Source: CAKZLS01 sp963701445 (GTDB taxonomy: Bacteria; Pseudomonadota; Alphaproteobacteria; Rhodospirillales; Defluviicoccaceae). From it: a stretch of 64,000 nucleotides of DNA. The translations under genes were made by a program, and so were the position numbers. The stretch lies in the NCBI GenBank assembly GCA_963701445.1, contig CAVPAM010000002.1:62001-126000 (forward strand), written 5' to 3'. Shown piece after piece: positions 1 to 8,908 of the stretch; the stretch's first letter is position 1; each line of letters starts with the position of its first letter. Below the pieces are notes generated by a model. That model searched no databases, was not told the origin of the DNA, and was given only the letters and a program-made list of their open reading frames with translations.

Positions 1-74
1 ATGGCCAGCGCGCGGGCCATGGCCAGGCCGACCACGCCGGCGCCGATCACCACGCAATCCACGGTTTCGGTCAT
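1..74 (-). CDS. FAD-dependent oxidoreductase, N-terminal fragment
   Basis: Only the first 24 codons are in the window; the rest lies beyond base 1. They encode a short hydrophobic strand followed by the dinucleotide-binding glycine motif GAGVVG, typical of FAD-dependent amine, glycerol-3-phosphate or L-2-hydroxyglutarate oxidases. The start is ATG with the complement at 72-74. The gene is divergent from the molybdopterin oxidoreductase. The substrate cannot be told from this fragment; an L-2-hydroxyglutarate oxidase-like enzyme is one option. Confidence 0.65.
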   Translation of the reverse strand, partial: MTETVDCVVIGAGVVGLAMARALA

Positions 75-448
75 TGGTCCGTCTTCTTTCCATCACTCGA
101 ATGTGACCGCTTGGCTCTTGTACCGCCCATGCCGGCGTCCACAAGTACAAATGGAAGGTAGACCCGCCAAGGAGGAGGACCCGATGACGAAAGCCGGTGT
201 GGGGACAGAATTCGGTTCTCGATTCGGGTCGAATCGCCGCCGGGCGCGACGTCGGCAACGTGATCGTTCAACGCGGTGCCGGACCGGGCGCCGGGGACAT
301 GGTTCACGACGTGACCTTTGCCTTTGTATTCCGGGCGTTTAGACCGGATGGCGTGATTCATGCCTTGGATACCACCGGCGCGCGTTGAACCCGCGCGATC
401 CGGAGCGGTATACTGCGCAATTGTGTTTTGGTTCGGGATTGGCTCTTG
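75..448. other. Divergent intergenic region without a convincing gene
   Basis: This 374-bp gap separates two divergent genes. Short open frames exist on both strands, but none resembles a known protein or has a clear ribosome binding site. The only signal I can point to is a sigma70-like promoter close to the molybdopterin oxidoreductase. Confidence 0.5.
385..414 (+). promoter_or_regulatory. Putative sigma70 promoter of the molybdopterin oxidoreductase
   Basis: A TTGAAC -35 element (385-390) and a TATACT -10 element (409-414) are separated by 18 bp. Transcription would begin near 421, giving a leader of about 28 nt before the ATG at 449. It is inferred from consensus match only. Confidence 0.45.
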
Positions 449-2551
449 ATGCCTCCTCAACGCGTTTCCTCGGCGTGTCCGCATGACTGTCCCAGCACGT
501 GCGCCCTCGAGGTCGAGTTGCTCGATCCGCGAACCATCGGAAAAATCCACGGATCGGCCGCCAATCCCTACACCGACGGCATCGTCTGCGCCAAGGTGGC
601 GCGCTACGCGGAACGGGTTCACCATCCCGACCGGTTGACCCGGCCGCTCCGCCGCGTCGGCGGCAAGGGGGCCGGCAAGGGGGAAGGGAGGTTCGAACCC
701 ATCTCCTGGGACGACGCCCTCGATATCGTCGCCGACTCGTTCGCCAGGGTCGCAAACAGGTATCGCCCCCAGGCGGTCTGGCCCTACCTTTATGCCGGCA
801 CCATGGGGCTGGTCCAGCGGGACGGCATCGAACGCCTGCGCAATGTCATGGGCTATTCGGGCATGGGCCGGACCATCTGTTCGACCATCGCCCGGTCGGG
901 CTGGGTCGCCGGAGCCGGCGCCGTGCGCGGCGTCGACCCCAGGGAAATGGCGGACTCCGACCTGATCGTACTCTGGGGCTGCAACGCGGCGGCCACCCAG
1001 GTGCACGTGTTGACCCACGCGGCCAAGGCGCGCAAGCACCGGGGCGCCAGGATGGTGGTCGTCGATCCCTATGCCACCGCCACCGCGCGGAGAGCCGACG
1101 TTCATCTCGCCTTGCGGCCTGGAACCGACGGCGCCCTCGCCTGCGCCGTCATGCATGTGCTGTTCGCGGAAGGATACGCGGACCGCGACTACATGACGCG
1201 CTACACCGACGTTCCCGATGAGCTGGAGCGCCACCTGCGCGCGCGAACGCCCGCGTGGGCGGCGGCGATCACCGGGCTGACCGAGGCCGAAATCGTCGCG
1301 TTCGCCCGACTCTACGGCTCCACGCCACGAAGCTTTCTCCGGCTCGGTTACGGATTTACCCGCTCGCGCAACGGCGCCGCCAACATGCACGCGGCCTCCT
1401 GCCTGCCGGCGGTGACCGGAGCCTGGAAGCACAAGGGCGGCGGAGCACTGTACGCCAACGGCGACCTCTATCCCCTCGACCGCGCCATGATCGAGGGCAC
1501 GGACGCGAAAAAGCCGGATGTCCGCGTGCTCGACATGTCACGGATCGGTCCGATCCTCATCGGCGACAGGGCCGACCTCGGCGACGGGCCGCCGGTGATG
1601 GCCATGCTGATCCAGAACACCAACCCGGCCGCCGTGGCCCCGGAGACCGCCAAGGTCCGGGCCGGTTTGGCTCGTGAAGACCTGTTCGTCTGCGTCCATG
1701 AGCAGTTCATGACGGAGACGGCGCGGATGGCCAACGTGGTTCTTCCGGCCACCACGTTCCTTGAGCACGACGACCTTTACCTCGGCGGCGGCCACACGTT
1801 CCTGCAGGTCGCGCGGGGAGTCATCGAGCCGCCGGGCGAATGCCGGTCCAATCACTCGGTGATCCGCGGTCTGGCCAGGCGGCTGGGCGCCAAGCATCCC
1901 GGTTTCGAAATGACCGCCTGGGAACTGATCGACGCGACCCTCGCGGCCTCGGGGCTGCCGAACGCCGCGAGCGTGGCGCGTTCCGGCGGTATCGACCGGG
2001 CGCTGCCCTTCGAACGGGCGCACTATCTGGACGGGTTCGCTTGGACGGACGGGCGGTTCCGGTTCAAGCCCAACTGGTCGGATCTCGGCCCGCTGGGCGC
2101 GACGATGCCGGCGCTTCCCGACCACATGGCCACTATTGAGGATGTGGATGACACGCATCCCTACCGGCTGGTGACGGCGCCCGCTCAGAACTTTCTGAAC
2201 ACCAGCTTCACCGAAACGTCGACATCGCGGAAGAAACAGGATCGGCCCACGGCCTTCATACATCCCGACGACTGCCGTTCGATCGGGGTCGCAGACGGTG
2301 GCCGGGTCCGCCTCGGAAACGCCCGCGGCACGGTCTTGGTCCATGCTCGGCCGTTCAATGGCCTGCGGCCGGGCGTGGTCGTGGTGGAGGGCATCTGGCC
2401 CAATTCCGCATTTGTCGAGGGCATAGGGATCAACGTTCTGGTGGGCGCCGACCCTGTCCCGCCAGCGGGCGGCGCGGCTTTCCACGACACCGCTGTTTGG
2501 ATACAAGGCGAAGGAAACGGCCAAGGCGAGAGAAACGGGGAGATTCAATGA
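449..2551 (+). CDS. Molybdopterin-dependent oxidoreductase
   Basis: A 700-residue cytoplasmic enzyme of the DMSO-reductase/formate dehydrogenase superfamily. It probably binds a [4Fe-4S] cluster through Cys10, Cys14, Cys18 and Cys47 (CPHDCPSTC, then IVCAK), followed by a bis-MGD binding body and a C-terminal molydopterin dinucleotide-binding domain (about 580-690). No twin-arginine signal or membrane segment is visible, so it should act in the cytoplasm. I chose ATG 449 because the protein family usually begins just before the cysteine motif; a TTG at 428 is possible. The stop overlaps the mipZ start by 4 bp (ATGA), so the two are translationally coupled. The substrate is unknown. Confidence 0.88.
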   Translation: MPPQRVSSACPHDCPSTCALEVELLDPRTIGKIHGSAANPYTDGIVCAKVARYAERVHHPDRLTRPLRRVGGKGAGKGEGRFEPISWDDALDIVADSFARVANRYRPQAVWPYLYAGTMGLVQRDGIERLRNVMGYSGMGRTICSTIARSGWVAGAGAVRGVDPREMADSDLIVLWGCNAAATQVHVLTHAAKARKHRGARMVVVDPYATATARRADVHLALRPGTDGALACAVMHVLFAEGYADRDYMTRYTDVPDELERHLRARTPAWAAAITGLTEAEIVAFARLYGSTPRSFLRLGYGFTRSRNGAANMHAASCLPAVTGAWKHKGGGALYANGDLYPLDRAMIEGTDAKKPDVRVLDMSRIGPILIGDRADLGDGPPVMAMLIQNTNPAAVAPETAKVRAGLAREDLFVCVHEQFMTETARMANVVLPATTFLEHDDLYLGGGHTFLQVARGVIEPPGECRSNHSVIRGLARRLGAKHPGFEMTAWELIDATLAASGLPNAASVARSGGIDRALPFERAHYLDGFAWTDGRFRFKPNWSDLGPLGATMPALPDHMATIEDVDDTHPYRLVTAPAQNFLNTSFTETSTSRKKQDRPTAFIHPDDCRSIGVADGGRVRLGNARGTVLVHARPFNGLRPGVVVVEGIWPNSAFVEGIGINVLVGADPVPPAGGAAFHDTAVWIQGEGNGQGERNGEIQ

Positions 2552-3390
2552 AAAATGCGAAAAAGACCCACACAATCCTTATCGCCAACGAGAAAGGCGG
2601 CTCGGGAAAATCCACCACCGCCATGCACCTGATCGTGGCGCTACTGAAACGGGGACACCGGGTGGCGAGCATCGACCTGGATGTCCGCCAGCGCAGCTTG
2701 ACCCGCTACGTCGAAAACCGCCGCGCCTACGGATCCGCCACCGGCACCGACCTTCCGATGCCTCAGCATGTGACGTTCGCCGCGCAAACCGGCCCCGGCG
2801 AACGAAGGAGCCGCGAGGAATTTTTAGCCAGTTTCGCGCGGCTGAGCACTCTTTACGACGTGATCGTCATCGACACGCCCGGCAGCAGCACCCTGTTGAC
2901 CCGGGCGGCGCACGCCATGGCCGACACGCTGATCACCCCCATCAACGATAGCTTCGTCGATCTCGACGTTTTGGCGCGGGTAGAAGGGTGGAACGACATC
3001 GATTCAAAAGTTTTGCGCGTCGCCGGGCCAACCCACTATTCGGAAATGGTATGGGAAGCCAAGAAGCAGCGAGCCACCGGCGGCAAGCGACCCATGGACT
3101 GGATCGTCATGCGCAATCGCCTGAGTAGTCTGGACGCGCGGAACAAGAAACGAATGGAACTGGTATTGGCCGAGCTTGCCCGCCGGTTCGATTTCCGCCT
3201 CGTGCCTGGTTTCGGCGAACGGGTGATCTACCGCGAGCTGTTCCTGAGTGGCCTGACCATGATCGACCTGGGAGAGGCCGAGGGCGGCGACCCCTTGACG
3301 CTGTCCAACGTGGCCGCGCGCCAGGAGGTGCGAGCCCTGGTTGAAGCCCTGAACATGGCTCCCGCCATTAAGCTCAGGGCGGCGGGGTAG
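2548..3390 (+). CDS. mipZ: Division-plane positioning ATPase MipZ (ParA family)
   Basis: A 280-residue ParA/MinD-type ATPase. The deviant Walker A motif NEKGGSGKST lies at residues 14-23, and DLDVRQRSLTRYVENRRA follows at about 44-61, which closely resembles Caulobacter MipZ. In that family, ATP-bound dimers form a gradient from the ParB-marked poles and block FtsZ assembly, placing division at midcell. Length matches the family. The start ATG overlaps the stop of the molybdopterin gene (ATGA); an upstream in-frame ATG at 2497 would lie inside that gene and is unlikely. MipZ supports assignment to Alphaproteobacteria. Confidence 0.9.
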   Translation: MKNAKKTHTILIANEKGGSGKSTTAMHLIVALLKRGHRVASIDLDVRQRSLTRYVENRRAYGSATGTDLPMPQHVTFAAQTGPGERRSREEFLASFARLSTLYDVIVIDTPGSSTLLTRAAHAMADTLITPINDSFVDLDVLARVEGWNDIDSKVLRVAGPTHYSEMVWEAKKQRATGGKRPMDWIVMRNRLSSLDARNKKRMELVLAELARRFDFRLVPGFGERVIYRELFLSGLTMIDLGEAEGGDPLTLSNVAARQEVRALVEALNMAPAIKLRAAG

Positions 3391-3467
3391 GCTGGATTTT
3401 TGGCCGGAAGACCCCATCTTGATGGGTATGCACCTCATGTTTCCTGAAGGACGACCAGCCCTCCGAG

Positions 3468-4208
3468 ATGGGTAACCGAGACAACAAAGTTCCGGCAAAC
3501 CGGTCCTCCTCGACCGATGTCGCCGATTTCCTGAACAAACTCGCGGCCACGCCAAGCGTGAAAACGTCTGGTTCGCGCGGCCGCCTCGTGTTCGCCATGG
3601 ACGCCACGGCCAGCCGCCAGCCCATGTGGGATCACGCCGCCCGGATTCAGGGCGAAATGTTCACCGAAACCGAGGCTCTCGGTGGCTTGGACATCCAGCT
3701 CTGCTTTTATCGGGGCTTCGGCGAGTTCAAGGTCAGCCCGTGGCTCGAACGATCCTCGGACTTGCTGCGGATGATGACGTCGGTGTTCTGCCGGGCCGGC
3801 GAGACCCAGATCCGCAAGGTGCTCGCGCACACCGTAGCCGAGACCGGGAAACGCAGGGTAGGGGCCCTGGTGTTCGTGGGGGATTGCGTCGAGGAGGACG
3901 TCGACCGGTTGGGGGCGCTCGCGGGCGAACTGGGCGTGCTCGGCGTGCCCGCGTTCATGTTCCACGAAGGCCGCGATCCGATGGCGGCGTTCGCCTTCAA
4001 GGAGATCGCCCGTCTCAGCGGCGGCGCCTATTGCCGGTTCGACGAGGGAAGCGCCAGAACACTCCGGGAACTGCTCTCCGCCGTGGCGGTCTTTGCCGCG
4101 GGCGGACGGTTGGCGCTGGAGGATCTGGCAAACAGGCGCGGCGGCGACATCAAGCAGATCGCCCACCAGTTGGCCCACCCATCGGCCCGTCAACCGAAAG
4201 GTCGCTGA
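3468..4208 (+). CDS. VWA-like domain protein
   Basis: A 246-residue protein with a von Willebrand factor A-like core. Residues 40-50 carry LVFAMDATASR, a variant of the MIDAS DxSxS motif in which Asp45, Thr47 and Ser49 would bind metal. There is no signal peptide or membrane span. It sits between mipZ and a membrane J-domain gene, only 3 bp before the latter, so these two are probably cotranscribed. Its role is unknown; protein-protein adhesion or chaperone-linked assembly is a guess from the fold and neighbour. Confidence 0.75.
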   Translation: MGNRDNKVPANRSSSTDVADFLNKLAATPSVKTSGSRGRLVFAMDATASRQPMWDHAARIQGEMFTETEALGGLDIQLCFYRGFGEFKVSPWLERSSDLLRMMTSVFCRAGETQIRKVLAHTVAETGKRRVGALVFVGDCVEEDVDRLGALAGELGVLGVPAFMFHEGRDPMAAFAFKEIARLSGGAYCRFDEGSARTLRELLSAVAVFAAGGRLALEDLANRRGGDIKQIAHQLAHPSARQPKGR

Positions 4209-4211
4209 CGG

Positions 4212-4943
4212 GTGTTGGCTTATTTCGTATTGGGAATAGCCCTGTTGGTCGGGCTCATTCTGATCGGCCGCTGGTTCGCTTCGGCCGATCCCAAGCTGCT
4301 GGTCAAGGTCCTGACGCGCGCCGCCCTGGTCCTGATCGTCGCCGTAACCCTGTTCCTGGCGTTTACCGGGCGCATTGGCTGGGCCATGGGCGCGGCGGCG
4401 GCGCTGCTGCCCTGGGGTCTCCGATTGATGCGCGCCGCCCGGACCGCGAAAAACTTCGCCCGTATGGCCGGCGTCGGCGGCGGCCAGACGTCGACAGTCA
4501 ATACCCGCTTTCTTCGCATGTCCCTCGACCACGAGACCGGCGCGCTGGATGGCGACGTCGTCGGGGGGCCCTTCGCCGGCCGGGCGCTGAACGACCTGGA
4601 GTTCGGGGAACTCATCGAACTGCTCAGGCAATGCTGGGTCGAGGATCAGCAGTCTACCCAGGTGCTGGAAGCCTACCTCGACCGTGTTCACCCGGACTGG
4701 CGAACAGCTGCCGGCGCTGGGGCCGCGGGCGAGGGACCTGGAGGAGGGGATCGGCCGCGAGACAGCGCCGAGATGACGCGCGAGGAGGCTTTTGACGTGC
4801 TCGGTCTTCAGCCGGGCGCCGGAGAGGCCGAGATCAAGGCGGCCTATCATCGGATCATCAGTGCCCTGCATCCGGACAAGGGCGGCTCCAATTTTCTGGC
4901 CGCGAAAGTCAATCAGGCCAAGGAACTGCTGCTCGGGAGTTGA
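4212..4943 (+). CDS. Membrane-anchored J-domain protein
   Basis: A 243-residue protein starting at GTG. Two or three hydrophobic segments cover residues 1-20, 35-52 and 57-72. A linker rich in Gly and Ala leads to a C-terminal J domain (about 187-243) with the HPD motif at 220-222, which stimulates DnaK ATPase. The topology resembles DjlA/Tim14-like co-chaperones, which recruit Hsp70 to the inner face of the membrane. It follows the VWA gene by 3 bp. The client is unknown. Confidence 0.82.
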   Translation: MLAYFVLGIALLVGLILIGRWFASADPKLLVKVLTRAALVLIVAVTLFLAFTGRIGWAMGAAAALLPWGLRLMRAARTAKNFARMAGVGGGQTSTVNTRFLRMSLDHETGALDGDVVGGPFAGRALNDLEFGELIELLRQCWVEDQQSTQVLEAYLDRVHPDWRTAAGAGAAGEGPGGGDRPRDSAEMTREEAFDVLGLQPGAGEAEIKAAYHRIISALHPDKGGSNFLAAKVNQAKELLLGS

Positions 4944-5106
4944 ACCTTTGCGGCGACACGGCTTTTTCTGGTTGAAACGCGGGGTTGAGTCCGGGGCATC
5001 GGCAGATAGGTTGAAGGAGGTCGTTGCAGGGGCGGCGGCCCTATGGCAAAAAGGGCGCGTTAGGCCCTGCAACGACCCACCAAATCAGGTTTCTCAAGGA
5101 ATCGTA

Positions 5107-5979
5107 ATGACCAAGACAGTGCGTAAGGCTGTGTTTCCCGTTGCCGGATTGGGGACTCGCTTCCTCCCGGCGACAAAAGCCATGCCAAAGGAAATGCTGC
5201 CGATCGTCGATAAGCCCTTGATCCAATACGCCGTGGAAGAAGCGCGGGACGCGGGAGTCGAAGAGTTCATTTTCGTCACCGGGCGCGCCAAGAGCGCCAT
5301 CGAGGATCATTTCGACCACAGTGTCGAATTAGAACAAGTGCTGCGGGATCGAGGCAAGCAGGAGGCCCTCGCTTCGGTCCTCGACTGGATGCCGCCACCG
5401 GGCCACATCTCCTATACCCGCCAACAGGAGCCGTTAGGGCTCGGTCATGCGGTATGGTGCGCGCGCAACTTCATTGGCGAAGAGCCGTTCGCGGTTCTTC
5501 TGGCGGACGATCTGATCCTGTCGAAGCAGGGATGTCTCAGCCAAATGGTGGCCGCCTATGCGTCTGTCGGGGGAAACATGGCGGCCGTCGTGGAAGTTTC
5601 ACCCGACCAGACCGATCGCTATGGTATTCTCGACGTGGAGGAGGAAAAGGGTCGGCTGGCCTGCGCGAGAGGTGTCGTCGAGAAACCCGCGCCCGCCAAT
5701 GCGCCGTCCAATCTAGCCATTATCGGCCGATACATCCTCGATCCCATCATTCTTCGGGTACTCGAGTACCAGGGGCGGGGCGCGGAGAACGAAATTCAAC
5801 TGACGGACAGCCTCGCCAAGAGCTTGGCGTTGAACGTTCCGCTCAATGGTTTCCGCTTCGAGGGACAGCGGTTCGACTGCGGCGGCAAGGTCGGATATCT
5901 GGAGGCCAACTTGGCCTATGCCATGGAACGCGACGACCTGAAAGACCGCGTCGCGGAAATGCTGAAGCACTATGCGTGA
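5107..5979 (+). CDS. galU: UTP-glucose-1-phosphate uridylyltransferase
   Basis: A 290-residue enzyme that makes UDP-glucose from glucose-1-phosphate and UTP. The nucleotide-binding signature GLGTRFLPATKAMPKEML lies at residues 14-31, and the length is typical. The start at 5107 is preceded by AAGGA five bases upstream; the open frame reaches further back but without homology. It is first in a galU-ugd-phosphohexomutase cluster that supplies UDP-glucose and UDP-glucuronate for surface polysaccharides or glycolipids. Confidence 0.95.
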   Translation: MTKTVRKAVFPVAGLGTRFLPATKAMPKEMLPIVDKPLIQYAVEEARDAGVEEFIFVTGRAKSAIEDHFDHSVELEQVLRDRGKQEALASVLDWMPPPGHISYTRQQEPLGLGHAVWCARNFIGEEPFAVLLADDLILSKQGCLSQMVAAYASVGGNMAAVVEVSPDQTDRYGILDVEEEKGRLACARGVVEKPAPANAPSNLAIIGRYILDPIILRVLEYQGRGAENEIQLTDSLAKSLALNVPLNGFRFEGQRFDCGGKVGYLEANLAYAMERDDLKDRVAEMLKHYA

Positions 5980-6045
5980 AGGCTGCTTGAGTTCTTGGCG
6001 TGACCACCAAGAAGACACTGAAAAAAATCAGGGGTAAGGGTTAAG

Positions 6046-7365
6046 ATGCAAGTCACAATGATCGGCACCGGATACGTTGGTTTGGTCTCCGGCGCCTGCT
6101 TCTCCGAGTTCGGGTTTAATGTCATCTGCGTCGACAAGGACGCCAGCAAGATCGAGCGCCTCAATCGCGGAGAAATCCCGATCTACGAGCCGGGGCTTGA
6201 AGCATTGGTGGAGAGCAACGCCAAGGCCGGGCGGCTCAAGTTCACCACCGACATTTCCTCCGCCGTGGCTGACGCCGATGCCGTGTTCATTGCCGTCGGA
6301 ACGCCCAGCCGCCGAGGCGACGGTCATGCAGACCTTTCGTTCGTCTATGCCGCAGCCGAGGATATCGCCAGGGTTCTCAATGGCTACACCGTGGTGGTGA
6401 CAAAGTCGACGGTTCCCGTGGGAACCGGCGACGAAGTGGAGGAGATCATTCGAAAGACCCGCCCCGACGCTGACTTCGACGTGGTGTCCAATCCGGAGTT
6501 TCTGCGGGAAGGCTCGGCCATCAGCGATTTCATGCGGCCGGACCGCGTGGTGATCGGGACCGACAGCGAGCGCGCCCGAGAGGTGATGCGCCGCTTGTAC
6601 CGGGTTCTGTACCTGATCCAGACCCCGATCCTGTTTACGGCGCGGACGACCGCCGAACTCATCAAGTATGCGGCCAACGCCTTTCTCGCCACCAAGATCA
6701 CGTTCATCAATGAACTTGCGGATCTCTGCGAGAAGGTGAGGGGAGATGTGCATGACGTAGCCCTCGGCATCGGCCTCGATGGCCGCATTGGGAAGAAATT
6801 TCTTCACGCCGGTCCCGGATATGGCGGGTCGTGTTTCCCGAAGGACACGCTTGCCCTGGTTCGAACCGCGCAGAACGTTGGCGCGCCGACCCGGATTGTC
6901 GAGGCCGTCGTCGCGATCAACGACGAGCGGAAAAAGAGAATGGCGGTAAAGATCATTACGGCCTGCGGCGGTTCCGTCGAGGGGAAGACCATCGCCGTCC
7001 TCGGCCTGACCTTCAAGCCCAATACCGACGACATGCGGGACGCACCGAGCTTGGATATTGTGCCGGCATTGCAGAGAGCTGGGGCCTCGGTGCGGGCGTT
7101 CGATCCCGAAGGCATGGATGAAGCACGTCACATGTTGAACGATGTCGTGTGGTGCGAGAGCGCCTACGACGCTATGAGGGACGCCGACGCGGTGGCCGTT
7201 CTCACGGAATGGAACGAGTTCCGGGCGCTCGACCTGAGCCACGCAAAACGTCTATTGAAAACGCCCGTGATGATCGATCTGCGGAATGTCTACGATCCGC
7301 GAGAAATGGCGGATGCCGGCTTTTCCTATAGCTCCATCGGCCGGCCGGCGGCGGCGCCTGAATAG
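6046..7365 (+). CDS. ugd: UDP-glucose 6-dehydrogenase
   Basis: A 439-residue NAD-dependent enzyme oxidising UDP-glucose to UDP-glucuronate in two steps. The Rossmann glycine motif GTGYVG lies at residues 7-12, and the catalytic cysteine is Cys263 in GPGYGGSCFPKD. The central dimerisation helix and the C-terminal UDP-binding domain are present and the length is normal. A purine-rich stretch (aggggtaaggg) precedes the ATG. It lies 66 bp after galU, whose product is its substrate. Confidence 0.95.
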   Translation: MQVTMIGTGYVGLVSGACFSEFGFNVICVDKDASKIERLNRGEIPIYEPGLEALVESNAKAGRLKFTTDISSAVADADAVFIAVGTPSRRGDGHADLSFVYAAAEDIARVLNGYTVVVTKSTVPVGTGDEVEEIIRKTRPDADFDVVSNPEFLREGSAISDFMRPDRVVIGTDSERAREVMRRLYRVLYLIQTPILFTARTTAELIKYAANAFLATKITFINELADLCEKVRGDVHDVALGIGLDGRIGKKFLHAGPGYGGSCFPKDTLALVRTAQNVGAPTRIVEAVVAINDERKKRMAVKIITACGGSVEGKTIAVLGLTFKPNTDDMRDAPSLDIVPALQRAGASVRAFDPEGMDEARHMLNDVVWCESAYDAMRDADAVAVLTEWNEFRALDLSHAKRLLKTPVMIDLRNVYDPREMADAGFSYSSIGRPAAAPE

Positions 7366-7371
7366 CTGGGC

Positions 7372-8796
7372 ATGAACAAATTACGGGGACGAACGATGAG
7401 CGCGAGCCGCGACGGCTACCGGCTGGACCCAACCATTCTGCGTGAGTACGATATTCGAGGTATTGTGGGGAAGACCCTGACGGCGGAGGGCGTAACCGCC
7501 ATCGGCAGGGCCTTCGGGAGTAACGTCATCAGAATGGGGGGCAAAACGGTGGCTGTCGGCTACGACGGCCGCCTGACGTCGCCGGAGCTCGAGGAGGTGC
7601 TGGTCGATGGGTTGACCTCGACCGGCGTGACCGTGCTGCGGATCGGTCTTGGCCCGACGCCCATGCTCTATTTCGCTACGCATCACCTCGAGGCCGACGC
7701 CGGCATGATGATCACCGGCTCGCACAATCCACCGGAATATAACGGGATCAAGATGTCCCTAAGGGGCAAGCCGTTCTACGGACAGGCCATCCAAGAACTG
7801 AGCCGCATCGCGGCGGCGGGTGATTTCGTCGTCGGCGAGGGGACACGCAAGACCTATCCGGTGGCGGAGGCCTATGTGGAGCGGCTCGTGCAGGATTTCC
7901 GGGGAGACAAAGCCCTGACGGTGGCCTGGGACCCGGGCAATGGCGCGGCCGGCGAGATCGTTCAGATGCTATGCAAGAAATTGCCCGGCCGTCACGTTTT
8001 GATCAATGAGACCGTGGATGGCCGCTTCCCAGCGCATCACCCGGACCCCACCGTGGAGGAGAACCTCGAACAGCTCAAACAGGCCGTGGCGGACGAGGGC
8101 TGCGACCTCGGAATCGGTTTGGACGGCGACGGGGACCGCATCGGCGTTGTTGACGCCCACGGCCGCGTCCTGTGGGGGGATCAACTTCTGGTGGTTCTGT
8201 CGGGGCCGGTGCTGGAGGAATTGCCAGGATCGACCATCATCGCCGACGTCAAGGCCAGTCAGGTATTTTTCGACGAGATCGAACGGATGGGCGGAAAACC
8301 GCTCATGAGCAAGACCGGTCACTCGTTGATCAAGAGCCTGATGGTGGAGACCGGCGCGCCGCTGGCCGGCGAGATGAGTGGTCATATCTTTTTCTCCCAC
8401 CGCTACTACGGCTACGATGACGCCCTGTATTCCGCCATCCGGCTTCTATCGATCCTGAGTTCCGGGGACGCGAGCCTTGCGGGTCTCCGCGATGGCCTGC
8501 CAAGCATGGTCAACACCCCCGAACTGCGGTTCGATTGCCCAGAGGAGCGGAAGTTCGCCATTGTCGAGGAGGTGCGCGACCGTCTCAAAACCATGGACGG
8601 AATCACGGTTGCTGACATCGACGGGGTCCGCGTTACCAACGCCGACGGATGGTGGCTACTTCGCGCGTCGAACACGCAAGCGGTCCTCGTGGGCCGATGC
8701 GAGGCCTCCGAGGACGCCGCGCTCGAACGGCTCGTGGCCGAACTGGGCCGGCATTTGAAACTCAGCGGCCTGGACCCCATGCCTGGCGGACACTGA
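7372..8796 (+). CDS. Phosphomannomutase/phosphoglucomutase
   Basis: A 474-residue alpha-D-phosphohexomutase of the AlgC/ManB/ExoC type. The phosphoserine loop TGSHNP is at residues 115-120 (Ser117), the metal-binding DGDGDR lies near residue 252, and GEMSGH marks the sugar-binding loop. It interconverts hexose 6- and 1-phosphates and so feeds GalU and GDP-mannose synthesis. It starts 6 bp after ugd, in the same operon. An internal ATG at 7396 is an alternative start. Confidence 0.92.
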   Translation: MNKLRGRTMSASRDGYRLDPTILREYDIRGIVGKTLTAEGVTAIGRAFGSNVIRMGGKTVAVGYDGRLTSPELEEVLVDGLTSTGVTVLRIGLGPTPMLYFATHHLEADAGMMITGSHNPPEYNGIKMSLRGKPFYGQAIQELSRIAAAGDFVVGEGTRKTYPVAEAYVERLVQDFRGDKALTVAWDPGNGAAGEIVQMLCKKLPGRHVLINETVDGRFPAHHPDPTVEENLEQLKQAVADEGCDLGIGLDGDGDRIGVVDAHGRVLWGDQLLVVLSGPVLEELPGSTIIADVKASQVFFDEIERMGGKPLMSKTGHSLIKSLMVETGAPLAGEMSGHIFFSHRYYGYDDALYSAIRLLSILSSGDASLAGLRDGLPSMVNTPELRFDCPEERKFAIVEEVRDRLKTMDGITVADIDGVRVTNADGWWLLRASNTQAVLVGRCEASEDAALERLVAELGRHLKLSGLDPMPGGH

Positions 8797-8908
8797 CCGC
8801 CTCCCGGAACGGATCGCGTAGGGTACAGAGAGCCTTTTTCTCGGCGTTGACCTGCGGCTGCGGCGAGCCATCTGTATCGGCATGGGTGAACGATGGGGAA
8901 GGTTGGAG

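Noticed and set aside
71..1432. Long minus-strand open frame (453 codons) across the molybdopterin gene
   Set aside because: It is antisense to a clear enzyme, rich in Gly, Arg and Asp with no motif; a typical GC-rich shadow.
3435..5072. Minus-strand open frame of 545 codons over the VWA and J-domain genes
   Set aside because: Antisense shadow of two genes with recognisable domains; its composition is not protein-like.
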